From contig NZ_CP037952.1 in the NCBI RefSeq assembly GCF_004358345.1, positions 5,401,457 through 5,465,456 on the forward strand: a stretch of 64,000 bases of DNA, read 5' to 3'. Positions 18,487-31,639 of this stretch are shown here, piece after piece. The notes beneath the pieces are model-generated. The model searched no databases. It had not been told where the DNA came from and saw nothing but the letters and a program-made list of their open reading frames with translations. Both the position numbers and the translations under genes were made by a program. Within the stretch, counting starts at the first letter, position 1, and the number at the start of each line of letters is the position of its first letter. This stretch comes from Parashewanella spongiae (GTDB lineage Bacteria > Pseudomonadota > Gammaproteobacteria > Enterobacterales > Shewanellaceae).

Positions 18487-19902
18487 ATGTCAGGTATGAC
18501 AGTAGGTGATGTTCAAACAAACCATTCGCAATCAGTAGATCCAGCAAAATTAGAGAATCAACATAAACTTGAAGAGGCTTCATTAAAGTTCAGCCCAAAC
18601 ACTCAGCTATCAAGTAAGCTCTCAAATGTAATGCAAGAAATGAAAAACACCTTGCAGATAACTCCTGAACAATTAGATCACTTCTCTGAACAGTTGGATC
18701 AAGCGCACTCTGATTTAGATAAAGCTAAGGTAATGTTCTCAGAACTTGTACAACTTTCAAGTACAGCAAAACAACAAGGAAAAAAAATAACATTACCACC
18801 TGCTATGCTGCATTTCATGGAAGATAATCATGTACAAGTTGATGGAAAAAACATTGACGACTATCTTATTGGCACAGTGAAAGGCTCCCAAAACATCTCA
18901 CTTTCACTCATGTCGGCTTCTGGAAAAACGGTAGATTTGACTCGAATTGGTGGTGAATACTATCAAAGTTTAGCGAGTGGTTTTCAGCAAGTTAATCCCA
19001 AATTTTCTGGCGATACCATGAGCTGTCAATTAAACGGAGAAACATACAACAGCAACATTCCTCCTGCATCTGGAGATGGTTATGACAAGATGAATAACAT
19101 TGGATTATCGCTTTTTTCCAAAGATGGAAAAGAATCCAGTGTGTATCATTATAACGGTAAATTTTTCAGGTATGATCAACAAGGTTATCACGAAATTCAC
19201 CCACAAATATCCGGTGATCAACTCAGCTGGACACATGATGGTGTTACTTATAGCAACAGTATTCCATCAGGCTTAAACTCAGTTCCTACTCGTAGCTTCG
19301 AAAATATTAAACTGCAATTAACCTCTGATTCCCATAAAAATCTGTCTATCTATTCGGATAATGGAAAGTTTTACGAATACGGTCAAGCAGGTTATACCGA
19401 AGTTCACCCTAAAGTTAATGGTAATGTGGTGAGTTTTACCAAAAATGGTGAAACCTACTCTGGATTGGTTCCCCATGAAAATATTTCACCAAGACCGAAT
19501 AATATGATGTTGACCTTAACAGATGCCAAAGGCGAAAAACTGCCTATTTTTAATTATCGCGGTCAGTATTCAACTTACAGTCAAGGGGGTTATACACCAA
19601 TTTCACCGACAATACATGGTGATACGCTTTCATTCTCTAAAGACGGTAATACTTACACGGGAAGTGTTCCACCTAAACCCGTAGAAGAAACTGCTCCTTT
19701 AAGTCGCGCACAATGTAATTCAATTGAACAAGCCCTCGCTTCATACATTGAAAAGCAGGGGCAAGAAATTCAGCAAACCACAGAACAAGCTCAGCAAATT
19801 CTCACTGACAGTAAAGCCACAGCTAGTCAGTTGAGTGGAGTGCAAAAAGATTTACCTAATTTGAGCGGGTTAAGTGAAATAGATAAGATTTTGAACTTTT
19901 AA
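18487..19902 (+). CDS. Four-repeat protein with coiled-coil ends; weak IpaD/SipD likeness
   Basis: 471 residues, no signal peptide or membrane segment. ATG at 18487 has a strong AAGGAG site five bases upstream, so the earlier in-frame ATG at 18442 is not used. Residues about 20-110 are helical and end in KITLPPAMLHFMEDNHVQVD, resembling the end of the helical region of type III needle-tip proteins of the IpaD/SipD family; this is weak. Four repeats of about 65-75 residues follow, each with a pattern like LSLFSKDGK, VYHYNGKFFRYDQQGYHEIH, P-x-ISGDQLSW, GVTYSNSIP. The last 70 residues form a second coiled coil (EKQGQEIQQTTEQAQQILT). No secretion genes lie nearby. A bidirectional terminator follows. 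Confidence 0.6.
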   Translation: MSGMTVGDVQTNHSQSVDPAKLENQHKLEEASLKFSPNTQLSSKLSNVMQEMKNTLQITPEQLDHFSEQLDQAHSDLDKAKVMFSELVQLSSTAKQQGKKITLPPAMLHFMEDNHVQVDGKNIDDYLIGTVKGSQNISLSLMSASGKTVDLTRIGGEYYQSLASGFQQVNPKFSGDTMSCQLNGETYNSNIPPASGDGYDKMNNIGLSLFSKDGKESSVYHYNGKFFRYDQQGYHEIHPQISGDQLSWTHDGVTYSNSIPSGLNSVPTRSFENIKLQLTSDSHKNLSIYSDNGKFYEYGQAGYTEVHPKVNGNVVSFTKNGETYSGLVPHENISPRPNNMMLTLTDAKGEKLPIFNYRGQYSTYSQGGYTPISPTIHGDTLSFSKDGNTYTGSVPPKPVEETAPLSRAQCNSIEQALASYIEKQGQEIQQTTEQAQQILTDSKATASQLSGVQKDLPNLSGLSEIDKILNF

Positions 19903-19914
19903 TGACTTAAAAAC

Positions 19915-19943
19915 AAAAAGGGTGACTAATCGTCACCCTTTTT
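19915..19943. terminator. Bidirectional intrinsic terminator
   Basis: AAAAAGGGTGA (19915-19925) and TCACCCTTTTT (19933-19943) form an 11-bp stem with A-rich and T-rich flanks on both strands. It ends the repeat-protein gene on the + strand and the atp operon on the minus strand (atpC stops at 19960). Confidence 0.92.
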
Positions 19944-19959
19944 CATTCAAACAATAACC

Positions 19960-20388
19960 TTATCTGGCAATGTTTTTCTTGATGGTTTCAACAACGCGGA
20001 GCTGCGCCATGGCTTTAGATAACTCAACCATTGCGGCTTCATAGTTAAAATCTGCACCGGCTTCTGCCATTAAGGCTTCAGCACGTTTTTTAGATTCCAA
20101 CGCTGCTTGTTCATCAATTTCGTCGGCACGCATAACGACATCAGCCAAAACAGAAACTGAAGAGTGTTGTACTTCTAGCATTCCGCCAGATAAATAAAAC
20201 ACTTCTTCTTCTTCGTTTTGTTTGATGATGCGCGCCATGCCAGGTTTGATCATCGTTAGTAGCGGAGTGTGACCAGGCATAATGCCCAATTCACCTTCAG
20301 CACCTGAAACCTGTAAATGACTTACTCGGCCATTAAAGATGCTTTTTTCTGCACTAACAATATCAAGATGTACTGTCATGGCTGCCAT
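19960..20388 (-). CDS. atpC: ATP synthase F1 epsilon subunit
   Basis: Central-stalk subunit that couples gamma rotation to the catalytic head and inhibits ATP hydrolysis. 142 residues, near the E. coli 139. The N-terminal beta-sandwich is recognised by [17 protein letters not shown] and [20 protein letters not shown], followed by the C-terminal helical hairpin ([31 protein letters not shown]). Last gene of the atp operon, 53 bp after atpD, followed by a terminator. MAAMTVHL gives two possible starts; the MTVHL start would match E. coli better. Confidence 0.97.
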   Translation of the reverse strand: MAAMTVHLDIVSAEKSIFNGRVSHLQVSGAEGELGIMPGHTPLLTMIKPGMARIIKQNEEEEVFYLSGGMLEVQHSSVSVLADVVMRADEIDEQAALESKKRAEALMAEAGADFNYEAAMVELSKAMAQLRVVETIKKNIAR

Positions 20389-20441
20389 CGGTTCTCCTTA
20401 AGAAATCAGGCTTAACTCCGTAAGCTAAGCCCAAACTCTAA

Positions 20442-21848
<1,407 letters not shown>

Positions 21849-21862
21849 CTATTTAACCTTGC

Positions 21863-22729
21863 TTAAACCGCAGCTGCACCGGAAACAATTTCCGACAATT
21901 CTTGCGTAATCGCAGACTGACGAGCCTTGTTATAGACCAGTTGCAAATCGTTGATGAGATCACCCGCATTGTCTGTCGCCGACTTCATTGCTACCATTCT
22001 GGCAGCCTGTTCAGAGGCAATATTTTCGACAACACCTTGGTACACTTGAGACTCAACATAACGAACCAATAACGTATCCAAAAGGCTCTTTGGATCTGGC
22101 TCATAGATGTAATCCCAATGATGTCCGATGTACTCATCTTCTTTCTCAGGTTTAGGCAAAGGCAGCAGCTGTTCGATCACAGGAGTCTGTGCCATAGTAT
22201 TCACAAATTTGTTGAATACTACATACAGACGATCCAATTTGCCTTCATTGTAAGCTTGCAGCATAACGCGCACTGTACCAATCAAGTCAGCCAATGCCGG
22301 AGCATCACCTAAACCAGAGGCATTAGATACGATATTGCCACCAAAACTTTTGAAAAACTGAACACTTCGAGCACCGATTGGACAGAAGTCCACTTCGACG
22401 CCTTTGTCTTGCCAATTTTTCACGTCTGCCGCAACTTTCTTAAATAAGTTAACGTTCAGACCACCACAAAGACCACGGTCGGTTGCCACAACAATGTAAC
22501 CAACTCGCTTGGCCTCTCTCACCTCTAAATAGGGGTGTTTATACTCGAGAGAACCTTGTGCTACGTGACCGATCACCTTACGCATGCTATCCGCATAAGG
22601 ACGACTAGCAGACATGCGATCCTGCGCTCTGCGCATTTTGCTTGCTGCTACCATCTCCATCGCGGAGGTGATCTTCTGAGTGTTTTGTACACTCGCGATC
22701 TTAGTTTTAATCTCTTTAGCGCCGGCCAT
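21863..22729 (-). CDS. atpG: ATP synthase F1 gamma subunit
   Basis: Rotating central shaft of F1. 288 residues, near the E. coli 287. The conserved N-terminal helix [20 protein letters not shown] and the C-terminal helix [20 protein letters not shown] form the coiled coil inside the head; [17 protein letters not shown] marks the Rossmann-like domain. Sits between atpA (50 bp) and atpD in the operon. No anomaly is seen. Confidence 0.98.
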   Translation of the reverse strand: MAGAKEIKTKIASVQNTQKITSAMEMVAASKMRRAQDRMSASRPYADSMRKVIGHVAQGSLEYKHPYLEVREAKRVGYIVVATDRGLCGGLNVNLFKKVAADVKNWQDKGVEVDFCPIGARSVQFFKSFGGNIVSNASGLGDAPALADLIGTVRVMLQAYNEGKLDRLYVVFNKFVNTMAQTPVIEQLLPLPKPEKEDEYIGHHWDYIYEPDPKSLLDTLLVRYVESQVYQGVVENIASEQAARMVAMKSATDNAGDLINDLQLVYNKARQSAITQELSEIVSGAAAV

Positions 22730-22779
22730 CTTTACTCTCCAATCTGGACCAGAGGTGCCTTAAGACACCTCGGTAGTAT

Positions 22780-24321
22780 TTACCAGGTTTGGGTTGCTAC
22801 GAACTTGTCGAGGCCAGCCTTCAAACCAGCTTCGATGTCAGCGTTATAGTCGCCAGTCTCGTTGATGGTTTTAAGAAGATCTGCATGCTCGCTGTTCATA
22901 TAAGAAAGCAGAGCGGCTTCGAAATCACCGATTTTATTCAGCGCAATCGCTTGAAGGTAACCTTTTTCAGCTGAGAAAATTGACACAGCTTGATCGGCAA
23001 CGCTCATAGGGGCATATTGCTTTTGCTTCATTAGTTCGGTAACACGTTCACCATGCTCAAGTTGAGCACGAGTTGCATCATCTAAGTCAGATGCAAACTG
23101 AGAGAACGCGGCAAGCTCACGATACTGTGCAAGTGCAGTACGAATACCACCTGACAGTTTCTTGATGATTTTGGTCTGCGCTGCACCACCTACACGAGAT
23201 ACTGAAATACCTGGGTTAACCGCTGGACGTAGTCCTGAGTTAAACAGATCAGTTTCAAGGAAGATCTGACCATCAGTAATCGAAATTACGTTAGTCGGTA
23301 CGAATGCAGATACGTCACCTGCTTGGGTTTCAATGATAGGAAGCGCGGTCATAGAACCGGTCTTACCTTTCACTTCACCTTTGGTAAATTTCTCTACGTA
23401 CTCTTCGTTGACGCGTGATGCACGCTCAAGTAAACGAGAATGTAGATAGAATACATCACCTGGGTAAGCTTCACGGCCTGGTGGACGCTTAAGCAGCAAT
23501 GAAATTTGACGGTAAGCAACAGCTTGCTTAGACAAATCATCATATACGATTAGCGAGTCTTCACCACGATCACGGAAGTATTCACCCATTGAGCAACCAG
23601 AATACGGTGCCAAGAATTGAAGAGCGGCGGCTTCAGAAGCCGTTGCTACTACAACAATGGTGTTTGACAATGCGCCATGCTCTTCCAATTTACGAACTAC
23701 GTTCGCAATGGTAGAAGCTTTTTGACCAACCGCAACATAAACACAAGCAATACCTGAGTCTTTTTGGTTGATGATGGCATCAATTGCCATCGCTGTTTTA
23801 CCAGTCTGACGGTCACCAATGATCAATTCACGTTGTCCACGACCAATTGGGATCATGGAATCAACGGCTTTATAACCGGTTTGGATTGGTTGTGATACTG
23901 ACTTACGTTCAATAACACCTGGTGCAATCACTTCAACAGGAGAGAAACCATCATTATCGATAGGTCCTTTACCGTCAATAGGTTCGCCCAGTGTATTCAC
24001 AACACGACCAAGTAGACCACGGCCTACAGGTACTTCCAGAATACGACCAGTCGTTTTTACTTTTACGCCCTCTGCCAATCCGGCATAAGAGCCCATCACT
24101 ACGGCACCTACAGAATCACGTTCTAAGTTCAACGCGATTGCATAACGGTTACCTGGCAATTCGATCATCTCACCTTGCATCACATCGGCTAGGCCGTTGA
24201 TGCGGATGATGCCGTCACTTACCGCAACGATAGTACCTTCGTTACGTGCTTCGCTGACAACTTCGAACTGCTCGATCCGCTGTTTAATCAGATCGCTGAT
24301 TTCAGTGGAATTCAGTTGCAT
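22780..24321 (-). CDS. atpA: ATP synthase F1 alpha subunit
   Basis: Non-catalytic nucleotide-binding subunit of F1. With the ATG at 24321 ([12 protein letters not shown]) it has 513 residues, the same as E. coli; a TTG two codons upstream at 24327 is not needed. The P-loop is GDRQTGKT (about residues 169-176), with [16 protein letters not shown] as the Walker B region and RVGGAAQTK containing the arginine finger. Follows atpH after 14 bp. Confidence 0.99.
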   Translation of the reverse strand: MQLNSTEISDLIKQRIEQFEVVSEARNEGTIVAVSDGIIRINGLADVMQGEMIELPGNRYAIALNLERDSVGAVVMGSYAGLAEGVKVKTTGRILEVPVGRGLLGRVVNTLGEPIDGKGPIDNDGFSPVEVIAPGVIERKSVSQPIQTGYKAVDSMIPIGRGQRELIIGDRQTGKTAMAIDAIINQKDSGIACVYVAVGQKASTIANVVRKLEEHGALSNTIVVVATASEAAALQFLAPYSGCSMGEYFRDRGEDSLIVYDDLSKQAVAYRQISLLLKRPPGREAYPGDVFYLHSRLLERASRVNEEYVEKFTKGEVKGKTGSMTALPIIETQAGDVSAFVPTNVISITDGQIFLETDLFNSGLRPAVNPGISVSRVGGAAQTKIIKKLSGGIRTALAQYRELAAFSQFASDLDDATRAQLEHGERVTELMKQKQYAPMSVADQAVSIFSAEKGYLQAIALNKIGDFEAALLSYMNSEHADLLKTINETGDYNADIEAGLKAGLDKFVATQTW

Positions 24322-24335
24322 GCTCAAACTCCCAA

Positions 24336-24869
24336 TTACGACTTAAGTTCATCGTTCAGTCGCGATAATTGACCGCTTACTGAACCATCGATGACTAAAT
24401 CGCCTGCTTTGATGATGACACCAGCCACTAAGCTAGCATCAGTGCTGCAATTCAGCTTTACTTTGCGTGACAAACGTTTCTCTACAGAAGCGCTGATCTG
24501 CTCGAGTTGTTCTGAGCTAAGTTCTGTTGCTGAAATGACTTCAGCTTCGACTTCTTTAGCCCACTCATTACGATATTGAATGAATAATTCAGACACCGCA
24601 GGCAGAACTTCTAAACGTCCGTTTTCAGCCATTACCTTGACCAGATTTTGACCGTGCGAGTTGATTTGCTCACCACAGATCCCGATAAAAAACTCGGCGA
24701 CTTGTTGAGGGGCTACTGCACCTTTCAACATAGGTTGCACCTGTGGGTGTGCACTTACCACTGCAATAAAATCAAGCATTTCAGCCCAATTATCTACAGT
24801 GTTTTTCTCAACCGCAACATCAAATGCTGCCTTTGCGTAAGGGCGAGCAATGGTGGTTAATTCAGCCAT
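24336..24869 (-). CDS. atpH: ATP synthase F1 delta subunit
   Basis: Part of the peripheral stalk, holding the top of F1 to the b subunits. 177 residues as in E. coli. Recognised by the N-terminal [12 protein letters not shown] block and the C-terminal block [20 protein letters not shown], which are the most conserved regions of the OSCP/delta family. The gene lies 15 bp after atpF and just before atpA. Confidence 0.98.
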   Translation of the reverse strand: MAELTTIARPYAKAAFDVAVEKNTVDNWAEMLDFIAVVSAHPQVQPMLKGAVAPQQVAEFFIGICGEQINSHGQNLVKVMAENGRLEVLPAVSELFIQYRNEWAKEVEAEVISATELSSEQLEQISASVEKRLSRKVKLNCSTDASLVAGVIIKAGDLVIDGSVSGQLSRLNDELKS

Positions 24870-24884
24870 AACTCAACTCCCTTA

Positions 24885-25355
24885 TCAAATTTCAGCAACA
24901 AGTTTTTCAACAATGTCACTGTGAGCTGCTGGATCAATTGAACGAGCAAGGATTTTTTCAGCACCTTGAATGGCTAAAGAAGCAACTTGCTTACGCAGGT
25001 CTTCTTTCACACGATTACGCTCAGCTTCAATTTCTGCGTGACCTTGAGCGATTATTTTCGCACGCTCAGAGTCTGCTTCAGCTTTTGCTTCGTCAACGAT
25101 TTGAGCTTTACGCTTGTTAGCAGCTTCAATAATTTCGTTAGCATTAGCTTTAGCTTCTTTTAGTTGGTCAGTAGCTCTCGCTTGAGCCAACTCTAGGTCT
25201 TTTACTGCACGATCTGCATCGGCAAGACCATCAGCTATTTTCTTTTGACGATCTTCAATGGCTTGCATTAAAGGTGGCCAAACAAACTTCATGCAAAACC
25301 ACACGAAGACGAGAAAAGCGACTGACTGACCGATTAGGGTAGCGTTGAAATTCAC
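24885..25355 (-). CDS. atpF: ATP synthase Fo b subunit
   Basis: Membrane-anchored stator stalk. 156 residues, the E. coli length. One N-terminal membrane helix ([20 protein letters not shown]) is followed by a long charged coiled coil ([20 protein letters not shown] and onward) that dimerises and reaches the delta subunit. Lies between atpE and atpH with short gaps. Confidence 0.98.
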   Translation of the reverse strand: MNFNATLIGQSVAFLVFVWFCMKFVWPPLMQAIEDRQKKIADGLADADRAVKDLELAQARATDQLKEAKANANEIIEAANKRKAQIVDEAKAEADSERAKIIAQGHAEIEAERNRVKEDLRKQVASLAIQGAEKILARSIDPAAHSDIVEKLVAEI

Positions 25356-25392
25356 AACAGCCTCCTAGTTAGAGTTAAGACAGAAGCGCGTG

Positions 25393-25659
<267 letters not shown>

Positions 25660-25709
25660 CTAAATCTAATTTAGTTGTTGATTTAGTTTTAAAATTTCTT
25701 CAGCGATCC

Positions 25710-26507
<798 letters not shown>

Positions 26508-26516
26508 TCATCCCAC

Positions 26517-26900
26517 TTAACTTTGCTTGAAATATAAAGGAGCCGCCCAATGAACCATCAAACACAACACATAACCAACAAATATCGGCGTAAATGCCGC
26601 TTTCAGTTGACTAAATGCCAGCGAGAACAATCCAATTGTTAACAGCAACTTTACCGCTTCCCCCCAGTAAAAGTTTTTTAAGACTTTATCTGTTTGACTT
26701 GCTCCCGAATGAGAGAAAGCGAGGGTTACGAATACAAAATTAGGAAGCACAGCAATCAGGCCACCTGCAAATGCAGAATAACCGAACTGAACTCCCCACA
26801 CGGTGAAAAAGAAAACTGAGCAAACCACTGCCATAGCAGCTTGAGCTAACACTAATTTATAGGCAGCTAAGCGACCTCGACGAGCTATTTTATTGGTCAA
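26517..26900 (-). CDS. atpI: ATP synthase assembly protein AtpI
   Basis: A 127-residue four-helix membrane protein, first gene of the operon and thought to help c-ring assembly or ion supply. Helices are visible at LVLAQAAMAVVCSVFFFTVW, GYSAFAGGLIAVLPNFVFV, LLLTIGLFSLAFSQL and FTPIFVGYVLCLMVHW. The start is TTG at 26900, supported by a GGAGAAGG ribosome-binding site just upstream. The atp promoter should lie in the 227-bp gap up to parB. Confidence 0.93.
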   Translation of the reverse strand: MTNKIARRGRLAAYKLVLAQAAMAVVCSVFFFTVWGVQFGYSAFAGGLIAVLPNFVFVTLAFSHSGASQTDKVLKNFYWGEAVKLLLTIGLFSLAFSQLKAAFTPIFVGYVLCLMVHWAAPLYFKQS

Positions 26901-27127
26901 TTTACCTTCTCCACATTGGTACTTTTTAGCTCTGCTAAATCAGTTTTATTTGACTGACAACAAGGCAAAGGCTAAAAAGCTTGCGAAAGTATACCCTTTC
27001 AAGCTTTCAATGCAACTTTGAGATGAGTAAAAATGAGACTTTCCTGATGGAATAGGGAGCTACAGAGTGTCATGTCACATTAACAATTGCTTGTTATGTT
27101 TCACTAATCACTGTAACAAAGCCTTTC

Positions 27128-28027
27128 CTAGTTAATTTTACTGAGAATACCGTCTAATTCAGCGAGATCTTGGTAATTAATGACAATTTTTCCTTTTCCC
27201 TTGCGGTTATGACTAATTGAAACTTTAGCACCTAGTCGCTCAACTAACTCTGACTCTAGGCGGGTCACTTCATGATCTTTTACTTGAGTTTTCGCTGTTT
27301 GAGCAGGATTAAGAGCTTTAGTCACTAAACGTTCGGTTTCTCGCACCGTCATCTCTTTAGCTACAACGGTTCTAGCCATTAAGGTTTGCTGTTCACCTTC
27401 AATGGCGAGTAACGCCCGAGCATGTCCCATATCTAAATCGCCATGTTCCAATAATCGCTTAACCGGATCATTCAATAAGTTAAGACGCAGCAAATTGGAT
27501 ATTGTTGCCCGAGATTTTCCAACCGCATCGGCTGTTTGCTGATGAGTTAAATCAAATTCTTCAATTAATCGATTTAAGGCCACCGCTTCTTCCATAGCAT
27601 TTAAATCTTCACGTTGAATATTCTCAATCAAAGCGATGGCTACAGCAGAGTCATCAGCAACTTGCTTAACTATACAGGGCACTTTTTCAATGCCTGCCAA
27701 CATTGATGCACGCCAGCGCCGTTCACCAGCAATAATTTCATAATTGGTAGAAGCATCAAGTTTGCGTACCACAATGGGTTGAATGATTCCTTGGACACGA
27801 ATTGATTCCGCTAACTCATCTAACGCATCGGCAGACATGTCTTTACGTGGCTGATATTTCCCTGGCACTAATTTATCAATATCAAGCTGTAGCAAATCAC
27901 TGTCAGCTGCGACTTCTATAGGTTCGGAGACTTGCTTATCCGCTTGTTGACGTTTTTGAGTCGCGGCATGGCTAGTACTGAGTAAGGCATCCAATCCTTT
28001 ACCTAATCCACGTTTTCTTAATGTCAT
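27128..28027 (-). CDS. parB: Chromosome partition protein ParB
   Basis: Centromere-binding CTPase clamp that spreads from parS sites near the origin. 299 residues. The N-terminal RKRGLGKGLDALL motif contacts ParA. The CTP-binding part has QPRKDMSADALDELAESIR, GIIQPIVVRK and the GERRWRAS box (about residues 115-122). The middle helix-turn-helix is TADAVGKSRATISNLLRLN, and the C-terminal dimer domain contains KGKGKIVINYQDLAELDGIL. The gene is 43 bp after parA. No full parS palindrome was seen in the window; only the half-site TGTTTCAC at 27097. Confidence 0.97.
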   Translation of the reverse strand: MTLRKRGLGKGLDALLSTSHAATQKRQQADKQVSEPIEVAADSDLLQLDIDKLVPGKYQPRKDMSADALDELAESIRVQGIIQPIVVRKLDASTNYEIIAGERRWRASMLAGIEKVPCIVKQVADDSAVAIALIENIQREDLNAMEEAVALNRLIEEFDLTHQQTADAVGKSRATISNLLRLNLLNDPVKRLLEHGDLDMGHARALLAIEGEQQTLMARTVVAKEMTVRETERLVTKALNPAQTAKTQVKDHEVTRLESELVERLGAKVSISHNRKGKGKIVINYQDLAELDGILSKIN

Positions 28028-28070
28028 CTTGTTCCCTTAACTATATTTTATGCCAACTCAATAATTACAA

Positions 28071-28841
28071 TTACTTTTGCTCAGCGCGACGAATAATTTC
28101 TCCCGCTAATGCCAAATATGCTTTAGCTCCTGGGCTACTTTTGTCGTAATACATGGCTGGTGCACCAAAACTCGGAGCTTCGGCTAAACGGACATTTCTC
28201 GGGATCACGGTACGGTACACCTTGTCACCAAAATGGTTTTTAAGTTGATCAGATACATCATTGGCTAAACGATTGCGTGGATCATACATGGTACGTAATA
28301 CGCCTTCTATGCCAAGCCCAGGATTCACCATACTAGCTAATTGTGAAATAGTATCCATCAACGCTGTAAGGCCTTCGAGAGCATAATATTCACATTGCAT
28401 TGGAACCAATACTGAATCCGCGGCAGACATGGCATTAACCGTCAACATATTTAACGAGGGTGGGCAGTCAATAAAAATAAAATCATAATCATCTTTTATC
28501 GGGGCAAGTGCGCTACGTAATCTCACTTCCCGAGCAAAAAACTCCATTAATTTTATTTCAGCCGCAGTAACATCACCATTTCCGGCGATTAAATCGTATT
28601 TCCCTACGGTATCTTTTACCACAACTTTGTCGAAAGGTTTTTCATCAACCAGTAAATCAAAAGCGGTTGTCGCCACATCATATTTATCAATGCCACTGCC
28701 CATGGTTGCATTACCTTGGGGATCTAAATCTATTAATAACACTCGGCGCTTTGTGGCTGCTAATGAAGCAGCAAGATTTACACAGGTTGTAGTTTTCCCT
28801 ACACCACCTTTCTGATTGGCTACGGCAATTATTTTTCCCAC
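28071..28841 (-). CDS. parA: Chromosome partition ATPase ParA (Soj)
   Basis: Walker-type ATPase that moves the origin region by binding DNA in its ATP form. 256 residues. The deviant Walker A is NQKGGVGKTTTCVNLAASLA (about residues 9-28), the Walker B is FIFIDCPPSLNMLTVNAMSA and switch I is IDLDPQGNATMGSG. Shares a transcript with parB and lies downstream of rsmG, the usual order close to oriC. Confidence 0.97.
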   Translation of the reverse strand: MGKIIAVANQKGGVGKTTTCVNLAASLAATKRRVLLIDLDPQGNATMGSGIDKYDVATTAFDLLVDEKPFDKVVVKDTVGKYDLIAGNGDVTAAEIKLMEFFAREVRLRSALAPIKDDYDFIFIDCPPSLNMLTVNAMSAADSVLVPMQCEYYALEGLTALMDTISQLASMVNPGLGIEGVLRTMYDPRNRLANDVSDQLKNHFGDKVYRTVIPRNVRLAEAPSFGAPAMYYDKSSPGAKAYLALAGEIIRRAEQK

Positions 28842-28935
28842 AAGCGTTTCCTGTTATTTTTCAGCCTGTAACTGCGGCGATAAATGTTGTTTAATAATAA
28901 ATACTGAGACGATTCAGAATTGAATATAACAAAGA

Positions 28936-29568
28936 TTATTTATTTTTAACTAATTTTAATAGATGACGTTGCTCTATTAAATTAGGAACTTTGAGCTCGA
29001 TGGTATCAATTACAGTAAATTCTTGAGGAATTTGTTGCATTTCTTCTTCAAGTAATTGTCCCTTCAAGGCGTAAAATACCCCATCAGTATTGGGTAAGTG
29101 CTTACACCAATCTAACATATCTTTTACCGATGCAAAGGCTCGACTTAATACACCATCAAAACCGTGCTCTACAGTATAGTCTTCAACTCGATTTTCTACC
29201 GAAATGATATTATGAATCCCCAACTCAAACTGAACTTGCTTTTGAAAACGGATCCGTTTTCCCAAACTGTCGAGTAATACAAATTCTTTATCTGGGTTAA
29301 TAATAGCCAACGGCAAACCAGGAAAACCAGGCCCAGTACCTACATCAATAAATAGCTCTCCTTTAAGATAAGGAGAGACAACTAGACTGTCCATGATATG
29401 GCGGATCAACATCTGCTTAGGATCCCGTACCGAAGTAAGGTTATAAGCTTTATTCCATTTATTGAGCATGGCGACTAAACCAAGCAACTGCTGTTGCTGC
29501 TGCTCAGTAATCGATAATCCTGATTGTTGTAAATAACTGGAGAGTAGCTGTTTTAACTCAGATGTCAT
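28936..29568 (-). CDS. rsmG: 16S rRNA m7G527 methyltransferase
   Basis: Methylates G527 of 16S rRNA using S-adenosylmethionine. 210 residues, similar to the E. coli 207. The SAM-binding loop is [17 protein letters not shown] (about residues 68-84), followed by [14 protein letters not shown] and NVEDY-like RVEDYTV, then [14 protein letters not shown]. The gene stands between mnmG and parA; a hairpin terminator separates it from mnmG. Confidence 0.96.
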   Translation of the reverse strand: MTSELKQLLSSYLQQSGLSITEQQQQQLLGLVAMLNKWNKAYNLTSVRDPKQMLIRHIMDSLVVSPYLKGELFIDVGTGPGFPGLPLAIINPDKEFVLLDSLGKRIRFQKQVQFELGIHNIISVENRVEDYTVEHGFDGVLSRAFASVKDMLDWCKHLPNTDGVFYALKGQLLEEEMQQIPQEFTVIDTIELKVPNLIEQRHLLKLVKNK

Positions 29569-29635
29569 GTTGAGCGCCTGATCTGCTAATACTGATTATA
29601 ATGTCAATGATATTATGAAGTGCCTAAAACAACAA

Positions 29636-29654
29636 AGGAAGCCTTATGCTTCCT
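29636..29654 (-). terminator. Terminator of mnmG
   Basis: On the minus strand AGGAAGC, loop ATAAG, GCTTCCT is followed by TTGTTGTTTT. It lies 28 bases past the mnmG stop codon, so it likely ends that transcript and reduces read-through to rsmG. Confidence 0.65.
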
Positions 29655-29681
29655 CTGTTCGTCATTTTTGCGATAAGAATA

Positions 29682-31571
29682 TCACGCGCTTTTACGTAAC
29701 AGTCCTCTTTTTTTCAAATGTACCAGCAAAATAGAAATGGCGGCCGGAGTGATCCCCGAAATCCGAGAAGCTTGACCAATCGTTTCTGGTTTACTGTCAT
29801 TCATTTTAGCGATCACTTCATTCGATAATCCAGGCACTTCGCTATAATCAAGATCTAATGGCAATCTGGTTTTTTCATTTCGAGTCGCTTTTTCAATTTC
29901 TTCTTGTTGACGCTGAATATAACCCGAATACTTCACTTGAATTTGCACTTGCTCGGCAGCCAATTTATCAACAACTGCAGGGCCAAATCCTTCAATGTTG
30001 GTTAATTTGACATAGTCCATTTCAGGACGGCGTAATAATTCTTCGAATGTCGCTTCACGTGAAATAGGCGTATTTAAGTGTGGATTTAATTTTTCAACCA
30101 ATGGAGAATTTGGATGTATCCATTGACTGCGTAGACGCTGAAGCTCAGCTTCAATCGCCTGTTGTTTATCATTAAATGCTTGCCAACGCTTATCATCAAC
30201 CAAGCCCAATTCACGGCCTTTCTCTGTTAACCGCATATCTGCATTATCTTCACGTAATAACAAACGATATTCAGCACGGCTGGTGAACATACGGTAAGGT
30301 TCTTTGGTGCCTAAAGTGGATAAGTCATCAACCAGTACGCCAATATAAGCCTCATCACGACGTGGACACCAACTCTCTTTACCTTGTATTTGCAATGAAG
30401 CATTCATACCAGCCAATAACCCCTGCGCGGCAGCCTCTTCATAACCAGTCGTGCCATTGATCTGTCCAGCGAAGAACAAACCTGAGATGTATTTAGTCTC
30501 TAATGAATTCTTTAAATCCCGCGGATCAAAATAATCATATTCGATCGCATAACCGGGACGAATAATTTCAGCTTGTTCCATGCCTTTAATTGATCGAACA
30601 AGATCAAGTTGAACATCAAAAGGTAAACTAGTTGAAATCCCATTAGGATAAATTTCATTTGTATGAAGACCTTCAGGTTCAATAAAGATCTGATGCGAAT
30701 TTTTATCGGCAAAGCGCATGATTTTATCTTCGATTGAAGGACAGTAACGCGGTCCAATACCTTCAATCTCACCTGAATACATAGGGCTGCGATCAAGCCC
30801 ACTTCGAATAATATCATGGGTTTTTTCATTGGTATGAGTGATATGACAACTCACTTGAGAAGGATGTTGATCCACATGGCCAATGAATGACATTACAGGT
30901 AATAGAGCATCGCCTTCTTGTTCTTGCATTTTAGAAAAATCAAGACTATTTGCATCTAATCGAGGTGGTGTTCCTGTTTTTAATCGTCCAACTCGCATTG
31001 GTAATTCACGTAATCGTTTAGCTAAACTGATGGCGGGTGGATCACCAGCACGACCGCCACTGTAGTTTTCTAAACCAATATGAATTTTACCACTGAGAAA
31101 AGTACCGGTAGTTAACACAACACTCTGTGCTGTGAAGGTTAATCCCATTTGGGTCACTACTCCGGTAACTCGAGCATTATCTATGATCAAATCATCAACT
31201 GATTGCTGAAATAAACGTAAATTAGGTTGCTGTTGTAAAATGGTTTGAATTTTTTGACGATATAAGGTTCGATCGGCTTGTGCTCGTGTCGCTCGAACTG
31301 CTGGCCCTTTGCTTGAATTTAAGGTGCGAAATTGGATGCCAGCATGATCCGTTGCGATCGCCATCGCCCCACCTAATGCATCGATCTCTTTGACTAGATG
31401 TCCTTTTCCAATACCACCTATGGCTGGATTGCAGGACATTTGCCCTAAAGTATCAATGTTATGGGTAAGTAATAATGTTTTTGATCCCATTCGAGCAGCC
31501 GCCAAAGCGGCTTCTGTACCGGCATGACCACCACCAACAACTATAACATCAAACCGTTCATTAAATTGCAT
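29682..31571 (-). CDS. mnmG: tRNA uridine-34 carboxymethylaminomethyl modification enzyme MnmG (GidA)
   Basis: Works with MnmE to modify wobble uridine 34 of certain tRNAs, using FAD and folate. With ATG at 31571 ([15 protein letters not shown]) it has 629 residues, the same as E. coli; an AAGG site lies upstream, and the earlier frame opening at 31601 is not used. The FAD-binding [17 protein letters not shown] motif is at about residues 13-29; the [20 protein letters not shown] block and the [11 protein letters not shown] block follow, with the C-terminal [20 protein letters not shown]. Its partner gene mnmE is at the right end of the window. Confidence 0.98.
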   Translation of the reverse strand: MQFNERFDVIVVGGGHAGTEAALAAARMGSKTLLLTHNIDTLGQMSCNPAIGGIGKGHLVKEIDALGGAMAIATDHAGIQFRTLNSSKGPAVRATRAQADRTLYRQKIQTILQQQPNLRLFQQSVDDLIIDNARVTGVVTQMGLTFTAQSVVLTTGTFLSGKIHIGLENYSGGRAGDPPAISLAKRLRELPMRVGRLKTGTPPRLDANSLDFSKMQEQEGDALLPVMSFIGHVDQHPSQVSCHITHTNEKTHDIIRSGLDRSPMYSGEIEGIGPRYCPSIEDKIMRFADKNSHQIFIEPEGLHTNEIYPNGISTSLPFDVQLDLVRSIKGMEQAEIIRPGYAIEYDYFDPRDLKNSLETKYISGLFFAGQINGTTGYEEAAAQGLLAGMNASLQIQGKESWCPRRDEAYIGVLVDDLSTLGTKEPYRMFTSRAEYRLLLREDNADMRLTEKGRELGLVDDKRWQAFNDKQQAIEAELQRLRSQWIHPNSPLVEKLNPHLNTPISREATFEELLRRPEMDYVKLTNIEGFGPAVVDKLAAEQVQIQVKYSGYIQRQQEEIEKATRNEKTRLPLDLDYSEVPGLSNEVIAKMNDSKPETIGQASRISGITPAAISILLVHLKKRGLLRKSA

Positions 31572-31639
31572 TAGAAACCTTAAATCTACATCGACGATCA
31601 ACTAAGTTTGAGTTGAGTAGTTTACCACTTCAAAGCAAA

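Noticed and set aside
27097-27104. TGTTTCAC near parB as a parS site
   Set aside because: Only half of the palindrome TGTTTCACGTGAAACA is present; no full site was found in the window.
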